A DNA stretch of 13,301 nucleotides from Paramuribaculum sp. (GTDB lineage: Bacteria; Bacteroidota; Bacteroidia; Bacteroidales; Muribaculaceae). The DNA lies in assembly GCA_029058705.1 (NCBI GenBank), contig JAIDXA010000012.1:1-13301 (forward strand), given 5' to 3'. Position numbers and translations under genes: made by a program. Shown here in pieces: positions 6,993 to 13,301 of this stretch; positions within the stretch are counted from its first letter, which is position 1; every line of letters starts with the position of its first letter. Below the pieces are notes generated by a model. That model made no database searches, was not told the origin of the DNA, and saw only the letters and a list, made by a program, of their open reading frames with translations.

Positions 6993-8390
6993 TTAGCGCC
7001 CTCCGCCGAGCGACTGATAGAGATTGATCAGCGCACGGTTTTGCGCGTTTAGTGCTGCGAGTGATGAAATCTGGGCCTGGAGCAGACCTTGCTGTGCGGT
7101 CAGCACATCAAGATATGTTGTCCCGTACGAACCGAGCTTGAGCAGTTCCTGAGTGAAATCGACCGCGTTCGACAGTTTCGAAGCCTGTATTTCGAGCGAT
7201 TTGTTCTTTTCAACGCTTTTCTGATATAGGGTAAGGGCGTCCGAAACTTCGGCGCTGGCGCTCATTAGGGTGTATTCGAAGTTGTTCATCGCCTGTTCCT
7301 GCTGGGCTTTTGCCGCTTCAAGACGGGCAATGTTCTGTCCGCGTGAGAAAAGCGGCGCTGTCAGCGAGCCGGCCAGGTTTATGAAAAACTTGCCTGGATT
7401 TATGATTGCCGAGCCGAGCATATTGGTGAAACCGCCGTTGGCAGTGATGGAAAGACCGGGATAGAAGGCTGCCCGGGCGCTGTTTGTCGAATAATAGGCC
7501 ACGGCAAGGCTGCGCTCGGCAGCTGCGACATCAGGCCGTGAGGCAAGTTCGCGCATGGGAATCGACTCGCGGACGATTGCCGGGCTGCTGATGACGGCCG
7601 ACGACGGAATGGCCCATTTCTGTGGCATTACATTGAGTAGAAGCGACATCGTGTTGTTCATCTCGTGGAGCGACACTTCGATGTCGGTTATCGAGGCAAG
7701 AATGCCATAGTATTGCGCTTCGCTTTGAACTACAGCGACTTCAGTCAGTCGGCCTGCTTCCTTGAGGTCTTTCATTGTCTGGACACTTTCTTCCCAGAGC
7801 TTGGCCGTCGACTGACTGGTCTCGAGCTGGGCCTGCAGCATGGCAATGGTGTAGTAGCAGGTTGCCACCGACGATATTATCTGGGAACGGGTTGCCTGAC
7901 GGTAGGCTTCCGATTGCTCGTAGGCCGCCTGAGCGCCGCGTTTGCTGTTGAGCAGTTTGGCGAATACGTCGATTTCCCAGCTGACAGCGAGAGGAATGGT
8001 GTAGCCCCACGACATGTTCTGCGACGGATCGGTGAAAAACTTGCTTCCCTGTCCGCTCGGAGCGAGTGCAACCGAAGGCAGATAGGCAAGCTTGGCGCCC
8101 TTGAGCTGTGCGTGGGCTATGTCCACGTTCAGCTTCGCGTTTTTAAAATTGGTGTTGTTTGCCAGGGCCTGGTCGATCAGCGAGGCAAGGGTGGGATCGG
8201 TGAACACTTCCTGCCAGCGCAGGTTCCCGAATGCCGTCGAATCGATTTCCGATTCGAGCGCTTTCTTGTATTCGGCGGTCAGTGCCGTCGAATCGGGTGT
8301 CTCGTATTTCTTGTATATGTTACAGCTGCTGAGCCCGGCCATTGATATGGCCAGGGCTGATGCAGCTATGAGAGTCTTGCGAGTTTTCAT
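6993..8390 (-). CDS. RND efflux outer-membrane channel lipoprotein (OprM/NodT-like)
   Basis: A 465-residue TolC-superfamily channel that completes the tripartite pump by opening a duct through the outer membrane. The signal peptide MKTRKTLIAASALAISMAGL ends in a lipobox LSSC with the acylated Cys at residue 23, followed by NIYKKYETPD. The body shows the two outer-membrane efflux (OEP) repeats: the first includes ANNTNFKNAKLNVDIAHAQL, and ASRPDVAAAERSLAVAYYS opens the second half, followed by AAFYPGLSITANGGF. The C-terminus LINLYQSLGGGR is typical of the family. The frame is open to an ATG at 8453, but that start would overlap the pump gene and add a polar 21-residue stretch before the signal peptide, so 8390 is chosen. 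The gap to the pump gene stop is 43 bp, consistent with one transcript. Substrates cannot be read from sequence. Confidence 0.95.
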   Translation of the reverse strand: MKTRKTLIAASALAISMAGLSSCNIYKKYETPDSTALTAEYKKALESEIDSTAFGNLRWQEVFTDPTLASLIDQALANNTNFKNAKLNVDIAHAQLKGAKLAYLPSVALAPSGQGSKFFTDPSQNMSWGYTIPLAVSWEIDVFAKLLNSKRGAQAAYEQSEAYRQATRSQIISSVATCYYTIAMLQAQLETSQSTAKLWEESVQTMKDLKEAGRLTEVAVVQSEAQYYGILASITDIEVSLHEMNNTMSLLLNVMPQKWAIPSSAVISSPAIVRESIPMRELASRPDVAAAERSLAVAYYSTNSARAAFYPGLSITANGGFTNMLGSAIINPGKFFINLAGSLTAPLFSRGQNIARLEAAKAQQEQAMNNFEYTLMSASAEVSDALTLYQKSVEKNKSLEIQASKLSNAVDFTQELLKLGSYGTTYLDVLTAQQGLLQAQISSLAALNAQNRALINLYQSLGGGR

Positions 8391-8433
8391 TTGTTGAATC
8401 GCGTCAGAGTGTTGTTTGTTATTTTCCTGTTGG

Positions 8434-11400
8434 TTATTTGGAGTATTGCTCAAGTTCGTTCTCGATGCCTTCGTTGTCGGTGTCGATCCATTTGAGCGGA
8501 GTTATTTTTTCCTGAATGATCTGGAATGTCACGAACAGGGCGGGGACAAGGAAGATCTGGAAGAGCATGCCTATGAGCATACCTCCGACCGAACCCGTAC
8601 CGAGAGCTTTGTTTCCGTTTGCACCCACACCGCTTGCATACATCATCGGCAACAGACCGATGATAAGTGCGAGCGAAGTCATGAGAATCGGTCGCAGACG
8701 TGCTGCGGCCCCGTCGATGGCAGCTTTGGCGATCGACATGCCTGTCCTGCGGCGTTCGAGTGCGAACTCAACGATGAGGATGGCGTTTTTGGCCAGAAGT
8801 CCGATAAGCATGATCAGCGCGATCTGAAGATAGATGTTGTTTGAAATGTCGCGCAGGTCGGCGAAGATAAACGTTCCCATAAGGCCGAACGGAATTGAAA
8901 GGATTACGGCAAACGGAAGCATGTAACTTTCATACTGGGCCGACAGAAGCAGGTAGACGAAGAGCAGACAGAGTCCGAAGATGATCGCAGTCTGGTTGCC
9001 GGAGGAAGAGGCTTCCTCGCGGGTCATACCTGCATAGTCGTAGCCATAGCCCTGCGGAAGCACTTCGTTGGCCACACGCTGGATGGCTGCCAGAGCGTCG
9101 CCCGAGGAGTAGCCTTCTTTCGGCGAACCGTTGACCGAGATGGACTGGAACATGTTGAATCGGTTCAGAAGGTCGGGGCCGTAGACTTTCGTCAGTTTGA
9201 CAAAATTTGATATCGAAGCCATTTCGGAGCCGTTGCGGATCTTTATGTTGTTGAGCGTTTCGGGTGACACACGTGCCTCAGGCGAAGCCTGCATCATGAC
9301 ACGGTAGAGCTTTCCGAAACGGTTGAAGTTTGAGACATAGAGACCTCCGTAATAGCCCTGGAGTGTCGAAAGAACCGACGATGGAGAGATGCCGGCCTGT
9401 TTGCACTTGGCAGCGTCGACATCGACAAGATATTGCGGGAATGTCGGGTTGAACGTCGTATAGGCCATCTGGATCTCCGGCTGCTGGTTGAGTGCGCCGA
9501 GGAATGTCTGGACAACGTTGAAGAATTCGTTGATGTCGCCGCCGGTCTTGTCCTGCATCTTGATTTCGAAACCGTTGGTCATCGAATAACCCGAAATCAT
9601 TGGCGGCGCGAAGATAACCACGCGTCCGTCTTTGATGAACTGGCCTGTCAGGGCATAGAGCTGTCCGATGATAGCGTCGGAACTTTCGTTTTTGTCTCGT
9701 TCCGACCAGTCTTTCAGCTTGACGATGAACGTTCCGTAGGTTGCACCTTGTCCGGCGATGAACGAATAGCCGTCGATCATCGTGCGGGTCTGGATGGCGG
9801 GTATCTTGGCCATGATCGAGTCGACCTGGGCAAGCACCTGGCCTGTGCGTTCCTGAGAAGTGCCCGGAGGCATGTCGACCATACAGAAGATCGTTCCGGT
9901 ATCTTCGTTGGGCACAAGGGCTGTCGGTGTGCGGCGCATGAGCCATACGAGCGTGACAATAGCGATGGCGACAATCACAAACGACGTGACTTTGTGGCGA
10001 ATGAAGAAGTTGACTCCCTTTTTGTAACCTTCGAGGCGGGCATCATAGAATGTGTTGAACCACATGTGGAAACGCTGAACGACGTTGCGTTTCTTGTCGC
10101 CGTGTGTCTCGTCATGAGGCTTGAGGAACACCGCACACAATGCGGGTGAGAGCGTAAGAGCGTTGATGGCCGAAAGTCCGATGGCAATGGCCATTGTCAG
10201 ACCGAACTGCTGGTAGAACACGCCTGAGGTACCCGACATGAACGATACGGGAATGAACACAAGCATCATGACAAGCGTGATCGATACGATGGCGCCGCCG
10301 ATCTCGTTCATCGCGTCAATCGATGCCTTGCGTGCGTTCTTGTAGCCGACATCGAGTTTGGCGTGAACCGCCTCGACGACCACTATGGCGTCATCGACCA
10401 CAATCGCGATTGCAAGCACGAGTGCCGACAGGGTGATGAGGTTGATTGAGAATCCGATCAGTTTCATTCCGAAGAATGTTCCGATCAATGCCACCGGAAT
10501 GGCAATTGCCGGAATGATAGTCGAGCGGATGTCCTGCAGGAAGATGTAGACCACAAAGAACACGAGAATGAACGCCTCGATAAGAGTCTGGATCACGTGG
10601 TGGATCGATGCATAGAGGAAGTCGTTGTTGTTCATCGGGATGGCGATCTCAAGGCCTTCGGGAAGATCCTTCTTGATCTGGTCGACGAACTCAAGACAGT
10701 CTTCGATGATCTTGGTTGCGTTTGACCCGGCGGTCTGGAACACGATCGCCGTCACACCGGTATGTCCGTTGAGCGAGCCGTGGAAGCCATAGGTCACACG
10801 ACCGAGCTCGACTTCAGCAACATCTTTCAGACGAAGCACTTCGCCGTTTGAGCTGGCGCGGACAACAATGTCCTCGAACTGATCCTGAGTGACAAGACGT
10901 CCTTTGTAGCGCATGATATACTGGAAGCTCTGGTTGCCCTGCTCGCCGAACGCACCGGGTGCAGCCTCGATGTTCTGCTCGGCAAGCGCCATGGTGATGT
11001 CCGACGGCTCAAGATGATACTGGGCCATCACATCGGGCTTCAGCCATATGCGCATCGAATAGTCGGCACCCATCACCATCACGTCGCCGACTCCGGAGAT
11101 ACGCTGCATCTGCGGCACAATGTTGATCTTCATGTAGTTTTCCACGAAGTCTTCCGAATATTTGCCCGAGGCGTCATAGAGATTGACACCGACAAGCATT
11201 GAGGTCTGGCGCTTCTGGGTAAGCACACCGACCTGGGTCACCTCGGCCGGAAGAAGGCTCTGGGCTTTGGAGACGCGGTTCTGGACATCGACCGCGGCCA
11301 TGTCAGGGTCGAATCCCTGTTCAAAATAGACGTTGATGGTTGCCGAACCGGTGTTGGTCGCGGTCGATTCCATATACGTCATGCCTTCGGCTCCGTTGAT

Positions 11401-11607
11401 CGATTCCTCCAAAGGCGCGATCACGGAGTTGAGCACAGCCTGTGCGTTTGCTCCCTGATAGGTGGTTGAAACCTGGATTGTCGGCGGTGCTATGTCGGGG
11501 AACTGGGTGATCGGAAGCGATACCAGTCCGATGATACCGAAAAGGACGATGAAGATCGAGATCACCGTCGAAAGCACCGGCCGGTTTATAAATGTATCTA
11601 ATTTCAT
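8434..11607 (-). CDS. RND multidrug efflux pump, inner-membrane transporter (AcrB/MexB-like, HAE1)
   Basis: A 1057-residue proton-driven transporter, the usual HAE1 length. It forms the inner-membrane trimer that takes substrates from the periplasm or membrane and passes them to the channel. After MKLDTFINRPVLSTVISIFI comes TM1, a first large periplasmic loop (about 35-335), TM2-6, a second periplasmic loop, and TM8-12. Proton-relay residues are present: Asp405-Asp406 in AIVVDDAIVVVEAV (TM4), Lys940 in IGLLAKNAILIVEFA (TM10) and Arg972 in RLRPILMTSLAL (TM11). The paired Asp and the HAE1-type sequence argue against a heavy-metal (HME) pump. The C-terminal tail after the last helix is short and acidic (IDTDNEGIENELEQYSK). 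It is 102 bp downstream of the adaptor gene with no promoter or terminator evident. Assignment to the family is firm; drug, bile-salt or other substrate is not determinable. Confidence 0.97.
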   Translation of the reverse strand: MKLDTFINRPVLSTVISIFIVLFGIIGLVSLPITQFPDIAPPTIQVSTTYQGANAQAVLNSVIAPLEESINGAEGMTYMESTATNTGSATINVYFEQGFDPDMAAVDVQNRVSKAQSLLPAEVTQVGVLTQKRQTSMLVGVNLYDASGKYSEDFVENYMKINIVPQMQRISGVGDVMVMGADYSMRIWLKPDVMAQYHLEPSDITMALAEQNIEAAPGAFGEQGNQSFQYIMRYKGRLVTQDQFEDIVVRASSNGEVLRLKDVAEVELGRVTYGFHGSLNGHTGVTAIVFQTAGSNATKIIEDCLEFVDQIKKDLPEGLEIAIPMNNNDFLYASIHHVIQTLIEAFILVFFVVYIFLQDIRSTIIPAIAIPVALIGTFFGMKLIGFSINLITLSALVLAIAIVVDDAIVVVEAVHAKLDVGYKNARKASIDAMNEIGGAIVSITLVMMLVFIPVSFMSGTSGVFYQQFGLTMAIAIGLSAINALTLSPALCAVFLKPHDETHGDKKRNVVQRFHMWFNTFYDARLEGYKKGVNFFIRHKVTSFVIVAIAIVTLVWLMRRTPTALVPNEDTGTIFCMVDMPPGTSQERTGQVLAQVDSIMAKIPAIQTRTMIDGYSFIAGQGATYGTFIVKLKDWSERDKNESSDAIIGQLYALTGQFIKDGRVVIFAPPMISGYSMTNGFEIKMQDKTGGDINEFFNVVQTFLGALNQQPEIQMAYTTFNPTFPQYLVDVDAAKCKQAGISPSSVLSTLQGYYGGLYVSNFNRFGKLYRVMMQASPEARVSPETLNNIKIRNGSEMASISNFVKLTKVYGPDLLNRFNMFQSISVNGSPKEGYSSGDALAAIQRVANEVLPQGYGYDYAGMTREEASSSGNQTAIIFGLCLLFVYLLLSAQYESYMLPFAVILSIPFGLMGTFIFADLRDISNNIYLQIALIMLIGLLAKNAILIVEFALERRRTGMSIAKAAIDGAAARLRPILMTSLALIIGLLPMMYASGVGANGNKALGTGSVGGMLIGMLFQIFLVPALFVTFQIIQEKITPLKWIDTDNEGIENELEQYSK

Positions 11608-11709
11608 AATTGAATCACTTCAAGATGAATAGTGGGAAGTTTTGTTTTTGGATATGTTTGTCAGCGGACGCCGAAACATTTCAGGCCCGCATCTGAAAAC
11701 TGCCGTGTC

Positions 11710-12960
11710 TTATTTGCCTGCGGGAGCTTGGCCGGCTGCCGCCGCTGCCGCGCGCTGTGGCTGTGAGGCTGCGTCGACGGGGGTGATCTTCATTCCGTCC
11801 TTCAGTTTCGATCCGATGCCTTCGATGGCGATGCGGTCGCCTGCTTTCAGGCCGGAAGTGACAACGAAGTTCTGGCCGTCGGAAATCTCGAGGACAGTGA
11901 CAGGAACGCTCGCAACCTTGTTGCTGTCGTTGACAACATAGACAAAACGGCGGTCCTGCACCTCAAACGTGGCTTTCTGCGGAATTACCATCGCGTCGGG
12001 TGTATTGACAGGTATGATGATGTTGCCGGTGCTTCCGCTGCGGAGCATTCCGCTCGGATTGTTGAAAAGCGCGCGGACGCTTGCCGAACCGGTAGACGTG
12101 TCAATCAGTCCATTGACTGTGGCAACCTTGCCCTTGATGGGATATTCATTGCCGTTGGCCAGTTTGAGCGAAACCTCCGGCATTGCCTCGATTGCCTGTG
12201 CGAGAGGGCGCTGGCCTCCTTCGGTCATGTCGAGAAGATCCTTTTCAGTAAGCGAGAAATAGGCATAGACTTCCGAATTGTCGGAAATTGTTGTCAGCGG
12301 CTGGGTCGATGAGGGCGATGCAAGCGATCCCTCGCGGTTGGGAATCGAGCCGACAACACCGTCGCTCGGGGCGGTCACTACTGTGTAGGCAAGATTCTTC
12401 TGGGCAATCGTCACCTGAGAATTTGCCTGCGCCAGGGCTGCCTCGGCCTGTGCCAGAGCTGCCTGTGCCGACTGCAGGTCATTGTCGGCAACCTGATATT
12501 CATACTGGCTGATGATATTTTTGTTGAGAAGATCGCGTTTGGTGTCGGCTGTCATCTTGGCGGTGGCCACGCGCGTCTTGGCGGCATTGACTGCGGCTTT
12601 GGCGTTTGCGACCGAACTCTGGGCCTGACGCAGGGCTGCTTCATATGAAACCTGGTCAATGGTGAAAAGAGTCTGTCCTTTTTTCACATGCTGGCCTTCG
12701 TCAACATGCACCTTTGTGATGAATCCCGAAATCTGCGGACGGATTTCAATATCTGTCTTACCCTTGATCAACGCCGGATACTCGATCGTATTGTGGGCGT
12801 TCGACGGGTTTACTTGCATCACTGCAATCTGCGGGTCGGGCATCTGCTGCTGCTCCGGTTTGGAGCCGCACGATGTCACTGTCATGGTCATTACAGCGCC
12901 GAGAGCTATTGCCGACGCTGATTTCAGCACATTACGGTTCATTTCTTTCAATCTTGTCAT
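11710..12960 (-). CDS. RND efflux periplasmic adaptor lipoprotein (AcrA/MexA-like)
   Basis: A 416-residue membrane fusion protein that bridges the pump and the outer-membrane channel. An N-terminal lipoprotein signal ends in VTSC (Cys31). A split lipoyl/biotinyl-like domain follows: IEIRPQISGFITKVHVDEGQ (from about 71) and its partner TAPSDGVVGSIPNREGSL (from about 207). Between them is an alanine/glutamine-rich coiled-coil hairpin (about 105-195, with AQAALAQAEAALAQANSQV). A beta-barrel (about 228-310) and membrane-proximal domain (to about 395) follow, then an Ala-rich tail (QRAAAAAAGQAPAGK). An alternative start at Met7 (12942), preceded by the purine-rich TTGAAAGAA, would give a more classical signal peptide with Cys at position 25; the two cannot be separated from sequence alone. 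It is the first gene of the three-gene pump operon and lies behind the promoter at 13051-13080. Confidence 0.95.
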   Translation of the reverse strand: MTRLKEMNRNVLKSASAIALGAVMTMTVTSCGSKPEQQQMPDPQIAVMQVNPSNAHNTIEYPALIKGKTDIEIRPQISGFITKVHVDEGQHVKKGQTLFTIDQVSYEAALRQAQSSVANAKAAVNAAKTRVATAKMTADTKRDLLNKNIISQYEYQVADNDLQSAQAALAQAEAALAQANSQVTIAQKNLAYTVVTAPSDGVVGSIPNREGSLASPSSTQPLTTISDNSEVYAYFSLTEKDLLDMTEGGQRPLAQAIEAMPEVSLKLANGNEYPIKGKVATVNGLIDTSTGSASVRALFNNPSGMLRSGSTGNIIIPVNTPDAMVIPQKATFEVQDRRFVYVVNDSNKVASVPVTVLEISDGQNFVVTSGLKAGDRIAIEGIGSKLKDGMKITPVDAASQPQRAAAAAAGQAPAGK

Positions 12961-13019
12961 TATTTACTTATCTTACCTTAAAAATCTGTCAGTTAGTGGT
13001 TTGTGTTGATTTGAGATCT

Positions 13020-13039
13020 GTGGAGACGGACTTCTCCAC
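13020..13039 (-). other. Hairpin in the efflux operon leader
   Basis: Perfect 7-bp inverted repeat GTGGAGA (13020-13026)/TCTCCAC (13033-13039) with a 6-nt loop. It begins only a few nucleotides after the predicted transcription start (near 13044) and about 60-80 nt before the start codon. It could stabilise the mRNA 5' end or be a second operator-type site. No U-tract follows, so it is not a standard attenuator. Confidence 0.55.
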
Positions 13040-13050
13040 CAAACCAAGTG

Positions 13051-13080
13051 CAAAATTACCAACAATTTGCATAAGCCAAA
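13051..13080 (-). promoter_or_regulatory. Bacteroidetes-type promoter of the efflux operon
   Basis: Minus-strand -7 box TAATTTTG (13051-13058) and -33 element TTTG (13077-13080) separated by 18 bp, matching the TTTG/TAnnTTTG layout. The predicted start is near 13044, leaving a leader of about 85-100 nt. A perfect palindrome abuts the -33 element on its upstream side. Confidence 0.65.
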
Positions 13081-13096
13081 TATGACATATGTCATA
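13081..13096. promoter_or_regulatory. Perfect 16-bp palindrome, candidate operator of the efflux operon
   Basis: TATGACATATGTCATA is identical to its own reverse complement over all 16 bases, and is flanked by AAA on both sides. It directly adjoins the -33 element of the pump promoter. Efflux operons are commonly controlled by dimeric regulators (TetR, MarR, AraC and other types) that bind such sites next to the promoter. No regulator gene lies in the window, so the factor is unknown. Position directly upstream of -33 would allow activation or repression. Confidence 0.55.
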
Positions 13097-13204
13097 AAAT
13101 GCCCACCGTTAAATTTTATTTACCTTTTGATTGCGAGCCCATTGCTCCATTTGTCATCTCTCGTCATATTCAGCAACAATCTCAAACATTTAACAAGGCT
13201 CCGA
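13097..13204. other. AT-rich non-coding stretch upstream of the efflux promoter
   Basis: No convincing gene on either strand. It contains TTGTCATC (13151-13158) and TCGTCATA (13161-13168), two copies spaced 10 bp apart that resemble one half of the palindrome at 13081-13096. Whether they are weak secondary binding sites or chance is open. Nothing else was recognised. Confidence 0.35.
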
Positions 13205-13238
13205 AATAAAAGATGCCGACTTATAGCAAGCCGGCATC
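13205..13238 (-). terminator. Factor-independent terminator of the upstream, off-window gene
   Basis: GATGCCG (13212-13218) pairs with CGGCATC (13232-13238); after one mismatch CTT (13220-13222) pairs with AAG (13228-13230) around an ATAGC loop. On the minus strand it is followed by TTTTATTT (13204-13211 region). On the plus strand no T-run follows, so it serves a minus-strand transcript entering from beyond 13301 and separates it from the efflux operon. Confidence 0.8.
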
Positions 13239-13277
13239 CTCGGATTAGCAGTTATTACATAACCAAAATAAATTCGT

Positions 13278-13301
13278 TTACCAGACGCTGTTTATTTCAA
13301 C
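13278..13301 (-). CDS. Possible C-terminal end of an off-window minus-strand gene
   Basis: One minus-strand frame reads V-E-I-N-S-V-W then TAA (13278-13280); the other two frames hit stops within the first few codons. The terminator at 13205-13238 lies about 40 nt downstream, which fits a gene ending here. Only seven residues are visible, so no family can be named and the call rests mainly on the terminator. Confidence 0.3.
   Translation of the reverse strand, partial: VEINSVW

Noticed and set aside
7665..8345. Plus-strand open frame of 226 residues opposite the channel gene
   Set aside because: Lies wholly antisense to a well supported outer-membrane channel gene, resembles no known family, and arises from codon bias of the real gene.
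8391..8453. Upstream start of the channel gene at 8453
   Set aside because: It would overlap the pump gene and put 21 polar residues before a clear lipoprotein signal peptide.
9433..10149. Plus-strand open frame of 238 residues opposite the RND pump gene
   Set aside because: Antisense shadow of a conserved transporter region; composition (His, Asp, Val rich) is the mirror of pump codons.
11608..11709. Possible regulatory hairpin TTTCAG/CTGAAA between adaptor and pump genes
   Set aside because: Only six weak pairs with an 8-nt loop and no U-tract; not distinguishable from chance.

Overview
The window looks like chromosomal DNA from a member of the Bacteroidales, possibly a Muribaculaceae-type gut commensal. 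The evidence is a YebC of the MGRAFEYRKARKLKRWGNM type, promoters of the Bacteroidetes form (-33 TTG/TTTG and -7 TAnnTTTG), leaders without a clear Shine-Dalgarno, and a secreted nuclease ending in a type IX secretion (T9SS)-like sorting tail. Family placement is inference. All six complete genes lie on the minus strand, so transcription runs from high to low coordinates.

Right end (12961-13301): a possible last few codons of a minus-strand gene that continues off the window, a factor-independent terminator for it, then the control region of an efflux operon. That control region holds a perfect 16-bp palindrome directly upstream of a good Bacteroidetes promoter, and a short hairpin in the transcribed leader.

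12960-6993: a complete tripartite RND multidrug-type efflux system in the order periplasmic adaptor lipoprotein, inner-membrane RND pump, outer-membrane channel lipoprotein. No internal promoter is visible. A long hairpin follows the channel gene.

6893-6108: an LpxA-family acyltransferase (first step of lipid A synthesis), followed by a strong terminator. It has no recognisable promoter of its own and may be read from the pump operon. Its usual lpxD/lpxC-fabZ partners are not beside it.

5897-3468: a monocistronic gene for a large secreted endonuclease I with Ig-like, FN3-like and beta-sandwich domains and a C-terminal sorting domain. Its promoter fixes the start codon at 5897.

3394-122: pheT (phenylalanyl-tRNA synthetase beta chain) and yebC (translation factor/regulator family), a two-gene translation operon with one promoter in front and one terminator behind.

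No mobile element, CRISPR array, tRNA or rRNA was seen. The protein content is mostly conserved housekeeping and envelope functions, and I did not find a clearly undescribed multi-gene system. The points most worth a second look are the operator-like palindrome of the efflux operon, the placement of the lpxA-family gene behind the pump, and the nuclease's architecture and export tail.
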